Positions 21,301 to 36,300 of a DNA stretch of 64,000 nt are shown piece after piece. The number at the start of each line of letters is the position of its first letter. Position 1 is the stretch's first letter. The notes below the pieces were generated by a model. The model worked only from the letters and a program-made list of their open reading frames with translations. It did not search any database and was not told the origin of the DNA. This stretch comes from Paracoccaceae bacterium (GTDB lineage: Bacteria > Pseudomonadota > Alphaproteobacteria > Rhodobacterales > Rhodobacteraceae), in the NCBI GenBank assembly GCA_033344815.1, contig JAWPMR010000001.1, forward strand, positions 3,892,136-3,956,135, in the 5' to 3' direction. Both the position numbers and the translations under genes were made by a program.

Positions 21301-24300
21301 TTGGCACGGATGACCGCATAGAAATCCGCGCAGGCGACAGCAATTTTTCAAATCCCGCGATTGAACAGGTTATCTTTGAAGGCGGAACCACCTGGTCTCG
21401 TTCTTTTCTGCAAAGCCAGGTCGTCAGCGCCAGCAGCGAGGTTACCGCAGGTGACGACTACACCGTCGGCTCCGTCGGAGACGACATATTCGCCAGCACC
21501 ACCGGGGATGACCTCATCGACCCGGTGCGAGGCGACGACACACTGATTTACGCCTTTGGCGACGGGGTGAAAACCGTGGCGGATGGTACGTCTTATGATC
21601 TGTCCATCACTTTCACCGACCTGTTGCCTGAGGATATCCGGATCGTTGAGAGCCCTTTCTACACAGGCTTCGGTACCCGTGATCTGGAAGTGCAGATTGT
21701 CGGTGACCGCGGTCGCATCTGGATTGTCGATACGAATTTCCAACTGCAAAATTTCCGTTTCTCTGACGACACAGTCTGGACCTACAACGACATACAGGCC
21801 GCAGTGACATTTTATGCGACGCCCGAAGGCGGGGAACGCGAGATTGTTCTGCCCGGTGGTGGTACAGGTTATTTCTCGACGCCTGCGGATGAACTCTTTT
21901 ATGGGTACACATTTGAAGGGTATTTCGAGCAAACCGAGATCACCTACGCAAGTGGCGGCGGTCATGACCGGATTTCACTTCTCGATTATGACTACGGCTA
22001 TGATGACGATAATGTGCAGATCATTCTGTCTGACATTGCGTCCACAGAAGTCACTGTCCAAAAACTGGCAACGATTTTTGAAGACAACGTCTTCAGCTCA
22101 GCCGAAGGTGATTTGCTGCTGACTTTCGGAACGCCTGGTGACAGCCTGCGTCTGATCGGGGCATCCAGCACTGGGCCGATTGAGGAAGGGTCGCGGATTA
22201 CGTCGGTTGTGTTCTCCGATCTGGTTACGCTGACACTGCAGGACCTCACGGTCATGGCCGAGTCCTATGATCCGGATGATGCGCGTGTGGCAAGTGATAC
22301 ACTGACCTTTGAGCGCGGCGTTGATGCCGGTATTTATCAGCTTTCTCTGAACGGGCTGGATGGATTTGACGGACCCGGACGCCCGATTGAAGTGGGCTTT
22401 ACGGAAGGTTCCGGGGACGATGGTCTGTTTGCGGATGAACCCCTTTTCAATGGCCCTTTTGGTCCGGGACAACTCATCCGTGATCTGACGCTGATTGGCG
22501 TGACAGCGGATGAGTTGAGCCTCGAAAATCGAGGGCCGGAAACAGTTCTTCTGATCGATGCTCGGTTGCCTGATGGGTCAGACGCCGGCGAAATCTGGCT
22601 GGATCGGTCTGAGGCCCTGGAATCGCTCAGAATTGCATTGGACGACGGCACTTTGATCAGCGGCGGTCTGATTCAGGCTGTGATTGCAACCGGTTCTGAT
22701 CTCCCGATTGATGGCATCACGCGCAGCTTTACCGCCGAGGCGACGCTGGAACGGGGCGTGGATGCTGGTCTGTTTGCGCTCACGAATAATTTTGAGGTGT
22801 CCCAGACAGATCCGGACACAGGGGAACCGCTCTTTATATTCGAGAATGCTCTGACACTGAATGACGTTCTTGCTGAAGAGATTACCAGCCGTACCGTAAA
22901 CAGCGACATTTACATCGATGTGGCGGCCCGCGCGCCGGATGGCAGTGACGCTATGACCATCTGGCTCGGTCGGTTGGCAAATGACATCATGACAACCGTT
23001 ACACTGGAGGACGGTACCGTTTTGAACAGTGCCGCACTCTTGGCACGCCCGGCGCCGATTATTGGCTCGGATGCAGATGATGTCTTGCGCGATGATGCCA
23101 TCGACAGCATTGCGCCGGTGGTTATCGATGCGGGCCTCGGCGATGATGTGATAAAGACCAACCGCTTCGCTGAAATCGTTTATGCTCGTGGTGATGGCGC
23201 TGATACGATCCGCGCCTTGTCTGATCCGATCATAAACCTGCAAGGCATTGATCCGGCAGATGTCACGCTCTTGAACCACAAGACGCATCTTCTCATCCGA
23301 ATTGAGGAGAGCGCACCGGGCGCTGGGGACGGTGGACTTTTGCGTTTGGTCGATGCCGTTGAAGTGGGCGGAACGCCGCAGTCTCCCTCTATTGCCGATC
23401 TGCGTTTGCTGGAACTGCGTTTTGACGATGGTACAATTTGGAATAACGCCTTTGTCACCGATGCAATCGCCCGACCGATCGCGACGGACGGTGATGATGC
23501 CGTCAACAATCCTGGCATCGGACAGATCTACGAATTGGGCCTTGGGGACGACACCGTCAGGACAAGCGGGCAGGTAGACACCTATATTTATCGTAACGGC
23601 GACGGTCACGACCTGTATGTCGATACCGGCAATCAGGCGGATCTGCTTAGTCTGCCCGATCTGGCGGCAAATGATATTGAGATCACCCGGCGTGGCGATG
23701 ATCTGATCGTGAAGGTTATTGAGGATCTTGCGCGCGGTATTTCTGCCGGTTCCATCACATTGCGTGATGCCTTTACCAGCACAGAGACTGCATCGCGGAT
23801 GATCGAAACGCTGCGGTTCTCGGACGGCGTGGATCTGAGCACAGCGGATTTGGTTGCCGGTTTGATCAGTGATACCGCAACAGCGGGCAATGACGTTCAG
23901 ATTGGCAGTAATCTGGATGATACACTACAGGCCGGAACCGGCGCTGACATCATGAAGGGTCTATTGGGATCAGATACATACATTTGGTCACGGGGCGACG
24001 GCAATGATGAAATCGTCGAAATTGACGGGTCCGGCGATACCGATACATTGAAACTTGTGGGCGTGGCGGCGGACACCCTCAGTTTCGAAAAAGCCTACCG
24101 TGGTTTGGTTCTGAACATTGCTCAAAGCGGGCCAGACGCAGGTGACAGCGCACAACTGCTGCTCACGGACATGTTTGTCGAAGGTGCCGGCACTGGAAGC
24201 GGCATCGAGCGGATCGAGTTGGATGACGGCACTGTCTTGACCGCCGGCGACATTTCCAATTCTCTGATCAGTGAGTTGGCGAGCCCATTTGCGGACCGTT

Positions 24301-27300
24301 TGGTCGGCACCGATGCGGATGAGCGTTTCGACGGTCTGGGCGGGGATGACGTCCTGATCGGTGAAGATGGCAGTGACACCTATGTTTACCGCCGGGGGGA
24401 TGGGTTTGACCGCATTTCCGAGAGTTTTGATCGCGATAGCGTGGATGTTCTGGAACTCTATGGGATCACACCAGATCAGGTGAATTTCCGCCAAGGGTAT
24501 GACGATGATCTGGAACTGATCATTGCAGACAGCGCGCCGGGCGCGGGTGACGGCAGTCGTTTGACGATCACGCAAGGGTTGTTGACCTTCTCCGGCTACG
24601 GCTTGGAGAAAATCGTCTTCGAGGATGGGACGGAAATCCTAAATACCAGCTTTGCGTCCCTGCTGGATCGCAATCCACCGACCGAAGGCGATGACCGCCT
24701 CACAGGGACGACTGGTGAGGATGTGCTGGAAGGGCGCGGAGGCGATGATTTGCTTTTGGGCCTCGGCGGCAATGATACCTACATTTATACCCGTGGGGAT
24801 GGTGCTGACACTATAAGCGACAGTGGATTCGACAGCGCGGATCGCCTCGAAATCACCGGTTATGACGAGACCGAGATCAGTTTCTCGCGGCGAGGAATTG
24901 AAGGAGAAGACCTGATCATCCGTCTGTCCGATCTCGGGGATGAAATCACCATCGTTGGCGGGTTATCGACCTCATCGCGTGATGTGATCGAAGAGATCGT
25001 GCTGATCGACAGTGGCAAGACATTCACCCAGGCGGAAATTGCCTTGGGGCTATTGGCACAAACCGCGACCGATGAAGGTGATGTCATTGTCGGAAGCAAT
25101 GGCAATGACATAATTCAGGGTGGTTTGGGCAATGATCTGCTGGAAGGCGGACGCGGCAACGACACCTATATTTACCTTGCTGGCGACGGGGATGACCGGA
25201 TATCGGATGAAAGCGGATCGGCTGATGTTTTGGATCTGCAGGATCTCACACCGGAAGATCTGGCCTACGCTTTACGGGCTGGGCCTGACAGCCTCGATCT
25301 GGTGTTGCGCTTTGTGGGTGAACGCGACCGGATCATTATCGACAATGCGCTGGCAGATTTTGGTACAAGCATTGAAACAATCCGGTTTTCCAATGGTGTC
25401 GAATGGGACCGCGATGAGATGCGCGCCCAGTCCATTGTAAGTGCGGAAACTGCCAGAGATGACGCCGTTTATGGCTTTGATGGTGATGATGTTTTTGACG
25501 GTGACACGGGCAATGACCGCCTGATTGGGCGAGAAGGCAACGATCTTTATGTTTATGCCCGTGGTGATGGGCAGGATACCATTGCTGACCTCGGAACGGC
25601 CACAGGAGATGTGGACCAGGTGACGTTTGAAGATTTCGTAGCCTCTGAGACAACCGTCGAACGTCTCTTTAAGGGCAGTGACACAATTGTCTTCCGCTTT
25701 GCCTCAGCGCCCGAAGACTCGCTGACCATCATTGATGCATTGGCAGAAGACCAGCGTGGCATTGAAAGCTACACTTTCACAGATGGGGTGATCTGGACAA
25801 AGGCGATCCTGGACACTTTGCTGGACAACCGAGCGCCTGTGGCCACGGATGATGGGTATTTCACGACCGTGACGGGTGAGCCCGCTCTCATTCTGGCGCA
25901 GGATCTGCTGCGTAACGATTTTGATGCCGATGGTGATCCTGTGCAGATCATCGCCGTCAACGGTGGCGAAAATGGCGTGGCCGAACTCGATGCGGACGGC
26001 AACATCCTCTACACCGCGCAAGACGGTTATTTCGGTCCTACGCAGTTTACCTATACTGTATCGGATGGGCGCAATGGTCAGGCGACAGCAAGTGTCGATT
26101 TGCGCGTCCGCCCGGTTGCCGAAGCCCGCGATGACGAGGGTTTCGAAGTTGAGGAAGATGGGTTCCTGACAATCCGGACCGAACGTTTGCTGTCTAACGA
26201 TTTGGATGGTGATCGCTTGCTGGTGGCGCAGATATTTGGTGCGCAGGGCGGTACGGCCAACCTGTCCTCCAATGGTGAAATTCTATTCACACCAGACGCG
26301 GATTATTCTGGGCCAGCGCGGTTTACCTATGTCGCCAATACGCCCGAAGGCGGTCGCGCCGAAGCCCAGGTCTTTATCAACGTCACTCCGGTCAATGATA
26401 ATCCCGAAGCGCGCAACGACAGCGGATTTGCGACGCTGGAAGATGAGGCGTTCCAGATTGATACCGCCATCCTTCTGTCCAACGACAGGGATCAGGACGG
26501 TGACAGCATTCAATTGACCTCAGTGTCCAGCAATGCTGATCTGTCATTGGAACTGACCGAGGACGGTGTCGTAATCGTCACGCCAAGGCCGTATTTCTTT
26601 GGGGCAACGTCCTTTGAGTATACGATTGAGGATTCCCAGGGGGCGACTGATACGGGGACGGTGTCGCTGTTCGTAACGCCCGTTAACAATCGGCCTGAAC
26701 CGCAAGATGACCGTTTCACCACAGACGAAGGCCTGCCGATCCGCGAAGACAATCCGATTGTCATCAATGTCGATGATCTGCTGGCCAATGACATTGAGCG
26801 CGATGGCGATCTTCTGACGGTAACCGGTATCGGTGCAGATTTTGGCGGCAATGCGCGCCTGCTGGATAATGGTACGGTACTGTTTACGCCCAGCTCAAAT
26901 TTCAACGGCGAAGCGTATTTTGACTATATTGTCGATGACGGGCAGGGCGATACCGCCTCGGCGCGTGCCTTCATCGAGTATCAGGCGGTCAATGACGTAC
27001 CTGTGGCGCGTAACGAGGGATACAACCCTACGCGACAGACACCCTATGAGGGGGATGAAGACATCCCGCTGGAAATTCCGATTTCGCTGCTGTTGGGCAA
27101 TGATTTTGACCCCGAAGGTCTGGCGGTCACTTTCCAGAGCGCGGGCAACGCGATCAATGGCGATATCGAAATCACTGTTGATGACACGATCATCTTTACA
27201 CCTGATCCTGACTTCTGGGGCGTTGCGACGTTCACCTATCTGATTGCGGATCCTGAAGGTGCCGTTGATGATGCGCAGGTAACGCTGTTTTTCAACAACG

Positions 27301-30300
27301 TGGGCGACGCTCCGCCGGTCGCGGTTGAGGACCAGATTCTGGTTCGCGAAGACGTGCCGACGGTGATCCCGATCGCAGCCCTTCTCGGCAATGATACGGA
27401 TATTGACCGCGATACCATCGAATTTGTGAGTTGGCGCTACGCCAGCGCTCTTGATCCACGTGTGTTCTTTGAGGGTCCGATCAATGGCGACATTGTTTAC
27501 AATGATGATGGCGACCTGCTTTTCACGCCGGATCTGAATTCGGAACGCTCCGGTGGTTTCTATTACCGGATCACGGATAATGCACAGGGAGAAGCTGAGG
27601 GCTGGGTCGATATCCAGATGATCCCGGTCGATGATGAGCCAACCGTTGTGGATGATGTGGAAGTGGCCACCGCCCAGTTCGGCGTCCCGGTCATCATCCG
27701 CATTGCCGATTTGATGGCCAATGACTTTGACGTTGATCAGGACGGCGAGCAACCGGTTGCTTTTGTTAGTGTGGACTCCGTCTCAAACGGGACAGTGGAG
27801 CGCTATGACGCTGATTTCCTGATCTTGCGGCCGACTGACGGCTTTAGCGGCGAGATCACCCTGACTTACCGGATCACGGATCCCACCGGACTGGAAGACA
27901 CCGGCATGGCGACGACGCTGGTCTTTGACAGTTACAATGGGGAAATCAACGGCACGCCCCTGCGCGATCTGCTGATTGGGACCGAAGCGGGCGAAACCAT
28001 CCGGGCGCTGGCGTCAAATGACGACATTCAGGCGCTCGGCGGGGATGATCTGATCGATGGTGGCGATGGCGACGATCTGATTGATGCCGGCGCTGGCAAC
28101 GACACGATCATTGGCGGCGATGGTGCGGATGAGATCAACGGTGGCGAAGGGTTTGACATCGTTGATCTGGGCGGTTCTGACGTGCGACAGCGTGCTGATC
28201 TGGAATCCCGTGTCGGGCAGGGCGGTCACGCACAAGGCGATGTTTATCAGAACATCGAAGCACTTGCCGGCGGTTCATTCGCTGATGATCTGGGCGGTGA
28301 TGGCGGGGATAACCTGCTCATCGGGCGCGATGGGGATGATCTTCTCGAAGGGCGTGACGGGATGGACCGGTTGCGTGGGGATGCTGGTGACGACACGCTG
28401 GATGGTGGCGCCGGGGCCGATGATCTGCAAGGCGGTGAAGGCTCGGATACTGCGCGGTACTTCTTTTCTGCCGGAGCCGTGCAGATCTCTCTCGCGGATG
28501 GTACGGCCGCGGGCGGTGAGGCCGCGGGCGATGTGCTGACCAGTATCGAAAACCTCACAGGTACTGAATTCGGCGATGTGCTGACGGGCGACAGCAACGA
28601 CAACACTTTGGACGGCGGGCGTGGCGATGACCGGCTTGATGCGGGTGATGGCGATGACCGGTTGATTGGCGGGCGTGGCGCGGATCAGCTGATTGGTGGC
28701 GACGGCATTGATGTTGCAAGTTACAGCCTGTCCAACGACGGCGTGATCATCGACATGCAAACCGCCAGCGCGGGCGGCGGCGATGCGCTTGGCGATACAT
28801 TCAGTGGGATCGAGATTATCGAGGCCTCTTTTGCGGATGATGAAATCCGCGGCGACGGGGAAGATAACATCATTCGCGGCGGGCGCGGCGCCGACATAAT
28901 CGATGGGCGTGGTGGGTTTGACACCGCAGATTACAGTCAGGCCGACGAAGCAGTTGAAATTGATCTCGCTCTTGGTCAGGGCCTCGCGGGCGAAGCGCTG
29001 GGGGATCAAATCAGCAATATCGAATTGCTGCGCGGTTCCACTTTTAACGATGTGTTCCTTGGAAGCTCGGGTGCGGATAGTTTCGATGGCGAATTTGGCG
29101 ATGACCGTCTTGAAGGTCGCGGGGGGAGCGACACCTATTTCTTTGGCTATGACAGCGACAATGATGTGGTCATTGAAGCCGGCGCAGGCACGGATGTGGA
29201 CCGTGTTCAAATCCTGCCTGGTGTGGCACCGAAAGACGTCTCGCTGATCCGCGAGGGCGATGATTTGCTTCTCGAACTGGAGCGCGATGATGGCTTCCTG
29301 ATCGACACGATGCGGGTCACCAATCACTTCGTTAGTGCGGAAGACGGCATCGAAGAAGTTGCGTTTGACGATGGCACAGTCTGGAACCGTGCCACAATCG
29401 AATTGCTGCAACGTCAAGGTCGCTTCAACGCTGCGGATGATGTCTACCGTCTGGGTGTGGAGGATGTGGTTGCCGTGATTGATCCGGTCGCGGATCTCAT
29501 CGGCAACGATGCCGCCGAGGGTCTTGATCAGATCACGCTGGTTTCCGTTCAGGATGGCGTCAATGGCACGGCGACGATCAACGCTGAGGGCATGATCGAA
29601 TTCCTCGGGGACGAAAATTTCAACGGCGATGCGTTTTTTGACTATACCGTACGGGACCAGTTCGGTCGTGAATCCACTGCGCGCGTGGAAGTCAATCTGG
29701 CGCCAGTGAACGATGCACCAACGGGTGTGGACGATCCCGTGATCAATGGGACCGAGGACACAATCCTGCGGATTTCCTTTGCCGATCTTCTGGCCAATGA
29801 CTTTGACATTGACGGTGATCCGCTGACGATCGTAGGTCTTGGGCCGCTGCTGGATGATCAGGGCAACCCGCTCGGGACAGGTCTCTTCCATGACCTCACC
29901 AACGGCGACGGCAAGCTGCTCGGTGGGTTTGTTGAATTCGAGCCGATAGCGGATCATTTCGGATTCGCAGGATTCACTTATGTGCTTGCCGATCCTGATG
30001 GGCTGACCTCAACAGCCTCGGTTGAATTGTACATCGAGCCAGTCAATGACGCGCCCCGCAGCGGGCGCGATGAACGCACCGTCCGCCTGGGCGAGACGAT
30101 AGAGATTACGCTGGCTTCCCTGCTCAGCAACGATTTTGACGTCGAGAATGATGCCTTTAGCGCACAAGGCGTGCATTCGGCCAGCAACGGCAGTCTGATT
30201 TATGATGCGGATACGGGGCTTATCCGCTTTACCCCGGACGCGCTGGGCGAGGCCACGTTCCAATACGATCTGATTGACGCCCGTGGCGCGCAAAGCACAA

Positions 30301-33300
30301 TCACCGTTGAACTGGATGTGATCCCACTGAATGATCCGCCGAACGCAAGGGATGACACGGGTTTCGAAACACTCGAAGACGAGACGATTTTCTTTGAAGT
30401 GTCGGACCTACTGGCCAATGACAGCGATCCAAACGGAGATCCGCTGACGATTTCCGGGTTGGAGCGCTTTCCGCTCAATGGCAATGTCGGCTTTACGGAT
30501 GACGGGCGCATCGCCTTCGTGCCCCGTTCAGATTACAACGGACCGGCCGGGTTCCTTTACCAGATCAGCGACGGGCGTGGTGGGTTTGACACGGCCTTTG
30601 TGTCGATCACCGTTCTGCCATCCAATGACGCGGCGATCCTGCGGGATGACATCACTGACGGATTTGAGGATATCCCAATTGTCGTGCTGGCGGCAGAAGC
30701 CTTTGGCAATGACATTGAACCGGATGGTGACGTGCTTTTCTTCGAAAGCACCTCCGTTTTAGGTAGGATTGACAATGAATATCTGTCTGACCCTGTCGAA
30801 GTTACCGCAACACTGGAGAGTGGCGCTGCCTTGCCTGCCTGGTTGGAGTTTGATGCCGACGCATTGAGCTTCAGCGGCGCGGTGCCCGCGGGTATTGTCG
30901 ATCCAATTGATGTGACGATCACGTTTGCCTATTCCGAAGAGGGCACGGCGTTTGAACGATCCTTCAGCATTGATCCAACTGATCCTGAACTGGTGGACGG
31001 GGTTGCATACGATGGCGCATTGGCGGACAGCTACCAGGTACGTGCGCCCTTTGCCGATGCGTTGGAATTCACGCAGGCGGGAGACGGCGTTAGCGTAACG
31101 GCGACTTTGGATGACGGCACCGATCTGCCCCTCTGGTTGACCTTTGACCCCGTTGCTCTGTCTCTGAGCGGGACGCCACCCGTTGGTGTGACAGACGCGT
31201 TTGATGTGACCTTGACGTTTGCGATCGGAGGCCCGGCGCCTGAAGACATCAAGTCATTCGTAGACAAGATAGCAGTCGACCCGGCCGATACTGCTCTGGT
31301 TGATGGCATTGTCTATGACAGCGATCTGGCTCTCTTCGACATTGAAACAGCTACCGTGAGCGCGCAACTGGCCAGCGGGCGTCCGTTGCCGGCGTGGCTC
31401 GACGTTGATCTTGATACCATGACGCTTGGTTTCACCGACGTGGCGCCAGAGTCGGACGCCGATGTGGCGCGGGTCCAAATCGTCTTCACGCCGGAAGTGC
31501 CCGACCAGACCGCGCAGGGCATCTACACCACCAATGACAAACGGGTGACGCTGGAGTTTCTGGTTGACCCGGCTGTCGGCATTGACCCTGCGATCAACGC
31601 ATTGCTGCAAAACGACCCTTTCTTCGCGGAACAGGGCTTGTTGGCGCTTGACCTTGGCGCGTCGCCCGAGGTCACGGCCCGCAAGGAAAACCTTGCCGAT
31701 CTGCCGGATTGGCTGACATTTGATGCTGAGAGCATCAGCTTTGCGGGAACACCACCAGCGACCTTCGTTGGTACCGTGCCGGTGCGTTTGGATGTTGCGG
31801 GTAACGGGACTGACTTGCCGGCGATGTCGGTGATCACAGGTGTCGCGGTGGACGAAACTTATCGCATCATTGACGATGGCGGCATCGATGCATCTCTGGC
31901 GTCTGAACGGATCACCGTGACCACCGCTGAGGACTTCAACGGCGCATTGGCGATCACCTATACGGCAACCGATGAAAAAGGCGCGGTGTCTGAAGAACCG
32001 GCGATCATCATCGTAAACGTGTTGCCTTTGCCGGAAGTGCCTGATGCGGAAGCGGATGCCCTTGAGGCAATAGAAAATACCCCCCGGTCCTACCTTGCGG
32101 CGGAATTGCTGGCCAATGACCGCGACGATGATGGCGATGCCTTTTACCTGATCGGGATCGAGCAGCCGCAAAACGGGCAGATCGATATTGAAATCCCGGC
32201 GCAGGATGTCCCGGTTCCTGCGGGTTTGCCGATTCTGACGGGTGGCTTATACAGTGCCACGTTGGCGGATGGGACCGCATTGCCAGACTGGGTGAGCATT
32301 GATCCCGCGACAGGTATCCTGACAGCGATTCCGCCCCTTGGCCTGCCATTTGATCTGGAAATTACGGTTTTCGTTGATGATGGCAGCACGCAGGCATCCG
32401 AGACGATTGAAATCCAGTTTGTCGCGCAGGACGTGGCTTTCACCTATACACCTGATGCTGGTTTCTCCGGCAAAGACACATTCAATTACTTTATTTCTGA
32501 CGGGAAAGAAGGCGAAGACTCTGCCACGGTGACGATAGATGTCGCAGCCACTGACGATGGGCCCGTAGCGGTAAGCGATACCGTGCAGGGGCTGGAAGAT
32601 ACGGTAACGATCATTAATCCGGCAACGCTGCTTGCCAACGACGTCGACGTGGATGGCGATCCGCTCACGTTGACCTCCGTTTTGAATGCAATCAACGGCA
32701 CCGTGGAATTGGTTGGCGGTGAAATCGTCTTTACGCCGACGCCGAACTTCGACGGGCAGGCATTCTTTGACTATGTGGTCACCGATGGCATTGACGGTGA
32801 TGACACGGGCCGTGTGACGGTGAATGTGGTCAAAACCAATCAGGGCCCGGTTGCGGGCCTCGATGTGGTCAACGGTCTGGAAGACACGCCGGTCACGGTT
32901 GCTATTGCCGATTTGCTGGCGAATGACTTTGACCCCGAGGGCGAAGCGTTTGATTTCGTTTCCATTCAGGCGGTATCCGGCGATGTGCGGTCCTTTATTC
33001 TGCCCGGTGGCGAAATCCAGTTCGTGCCTGATGAGAACGTTTTTGGCACTTATGATTTCAACTATACGGTCAGCGACGGGCGCGATAGCGGCACAGGCGT
33101 TGTGCAAGTTACGTTTGCTGCTCTGAACGACGCACCGATTGCCAATCCCGATGGACCGTTTCAGGGGAGCGAAGACACCGATCTTGTCCTCGACTTTGCG
33201 GATTTGCTTGCAAATGACCGGGATGTCGAAGGAGATAGCTTCACGATCACCGGTATCGAAGAAGCGGACAATGGGACTGCGCAAATCGTCGGCGATGCGA

Positions 33301-36300
33301 TCGTCTTTACCCCGCGCGAAGATTATTTTGGCAACGCTGGAGTTTCCTACATCGTGCGCGATGCGAACGGGGCTGAGAGCACAGGGTTTGTCGCGATTAC
33401 GCTACTGCCGCAGAACGACTTGCCGATTGCCGTGTCTGACGCAGGTTTTGTGGTGACCGAAGACAGTTTCATTGACATTGATGCGGCTGTTCTGCTGGCC
33501 AATGACATTGACCCGGACGGCGACGCACTGACCTTCCTCGGGTTGGGCGGCGCCGTCCAGCAGGCAAACGGTCTTTGGCGGGTGACACCTTCCCAAAACG
33601 CGGTGGATGACTTCACCCTGAGCTATCAGATTGCAGATCCCAGTGGCTTTGTCGTGACCGGTACGGTCTCATTCAGCATCACACCTACGCCTGATGCGCC
33701 GGAGGCGGGCGACGATACCTTGACCGGCACTGAAGACGTACCGATTGATCTGCTGGTCGGTGACCTTTTGTTGAACGATCGCGATATAGATGGCGATGCG
33801 ATTGTTCTTGATGAAATCGTGGCAACGAATGGTGTGACGGTGACATTGGACGGAGACGGCCGCCTCCTGATCACACCGGATGCAAACCGTTCCGGCGAAG
33901 CGACGTTTGATTACCGCGTGGCGGACTCAACCGGCCTGACGGATATTGCGCGGGTGACAATCAATCTGGCTGCGGTCAATGACGCCCCCCAGATCGGCGT
34001 CGTAGATGTGATCGAAGGCACCGAGGACACCGCGTTCAGCGCAACGCTTCCGGTAGATCTTTTCTCTGACGCGGAAGGTGACGCACTCTTTATCGACCTG
34101 CGCGGACCAGACGACACGCCGTTGCCGGATTGGGTAAACTTTGATCGTAATACCCTGACACTTTCCGGCACGCCGCCTGCCGATCTTGATGGTTCGATAT
34201 TTCTTGAGCTTTTGGTCTCGGATGGGCAGATCGCCACCACACAACCCGTCGAGATCGCACTTGCGCCGGTAAATGACGCGCCGGTTGCGGTTGAGGATCA
34301 ATTGGAAGGCGGCACGGATACAACGATAACCATTCCTGTAGTCACTTTGCTTGCCAATGATGTGGACGTAGATGGTGATAGCCTCGCGATTGTAAGCGTG
34401 GCAAATGGACCGGGCTTTACGGCGGTACTGGATGGCCTTGGCAATATCGTCATCACCCGTGACGTGACACTGCAAGGGCCGTTGGAGTTGACTTATACAG
34501 TGTCGGATGGCGTGCTCGAGGATAGCGCGATCGCCACAATTGACCTGGTCGCCGTGAGCAACACAGTGCCAACGATTGATGTGATCGAAGCGCAGATCAG
34601 CGCCGAGGATACGGAAATCGATCTCGCCCTGCCTGATAACGTCGCCAGTGATGTGGACGGTGATCCTCTGGCGCTGACACTCACACGGGCAGGCGGCACG
34701 GAAAAACCGGAATGGTTGTCATTTGATGCCACGACGGGCCGGATTACGGGAACACCACCGTCAAACTTCTTTGGCACCATCGCTTTGGCTTTGGTTGCGG
34801 ATGACGGTATTGCAAGCACCTCACGAGATTTCGATCTTGTCATCACACCGGTCAACGATATTCCGGTGCTGTCTGCGCCTTTCTCCGACCGTTTCTCCTC
34901 TGAAGACACGGCCATTAATCTACAATTGCAGCAAGGTCTGATCACGGATGTGGATGGTGATCCGCTGACCTTCGATCTGCGCCTTGATGATGGTAATGCC
35001 CTGCCCGATTGGCTGGGGTTCGATGCAACGACACTGGCACTGACGGGTCTGCCACCGCAGAATTTTGCAGGCGATATCGACCTACGACTGTTTATATCTG
35101 ATGGCACTGCTGAAATCTCTGATGACTTCACACTCAGCATCACCAATATCAATGATGCGCCGGTGCTCGATGCGCCGCTCAATGATGTAACTGAGGATGA
35201 TGGCGGCGAGACATTGGCCACCGGTCAAGCTTTCGTAGTCACTGCGGAAACCGATAATTTCTCCGATATTGACGATGATGCGCTTGCCTTTGGCGCATTG
35301 CTTGGGGATGGCTCGGCGCTGCCGGAGTGGCTCAGCTTTGACGGAGTGGCGTTCTCGGGACGCGCGCCAAGAGACGCCGCTGGTGTTCTCGAAATCGAAC
35401 TCAAAGCCACGGATGGTCAATTCGAAGTTTCCGATATCTTCACCTTAACCTTTGAAGACCGCAATTCCGGTCCGGTTGCCGGGGATGATGCTTTTGACGC
35501 GGTCATTCCCGACAGCGTTGAAATTCCGGTTGCACTCCTGTTGCAAAACGACACGGATTTTGACGGCGACGCGCTTTCCATTACGGAGGTCACAAGTTCC
35601 GCCAATGCGTCCGTGACGCTTCAGGACGGCGTCATCACATATGACCCTGGTGTCGATTTCGAAGGCTCGGACCAGTTCACCTACACACTCAGTGACGGAA
35701 CGGACACTGCTACAGGAACCGTCACCATGAATGTGACCAACCCATATGACAGTGTTACCGAAGGCACTGGCGGCAGTGATCGCTACAACGGCGGTGACGG
35801 TAATGACTATATCGACGCAGGTGCCGGCAACGACAGGGTGTCAGGGGGCGCCGGCGCAGATACAATCTTGGGTGGTCTTGGACGCGACCGTCTCTTTGGC
35901 GGCGCAGGGGCGGACCTTCTGGATGGCGGCGATGACCGCGACACTCTTGTCGGGGATCTTGGAGCCGACACACTGATTGGCGGCGGCGGTAACGATACCC
36001 TTTACGGGGGCGAGGGCGAGGACTCGCTGCGCGGCGGCACAGGAAATGACCGGCTTTTTGGCGGCGAAGGATCAGACACGTTTTTCTATGAAAACGGGGA
36101 CGGCCGTGACGCCATCTGGGACTATCAGGTATCACAGTCTGGCGCGCGCGGGTTTATTCCTGGCGATCAACTGGCGTTGTCCGTCGAAGGTGTCGAGAGT
36201 TTTGCCGACCTGCTGGCCATTGCCGAAGAACGTAACGGCGGCGTGTTCTTCGACTTTGGAAATGGCGACTCGGTCTTCCTTCGCGGTACTCAGCTTGCAG

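Noticed and set aside
13335-35420. Many long antisense frames (up to 560 codons) opposite the giant RTX gene
   Set aside because: They arise because the repetitive GAT/GGC-rich coding strand lacks stop codons on its complement. Their products have no family motifs or ribosome sites.
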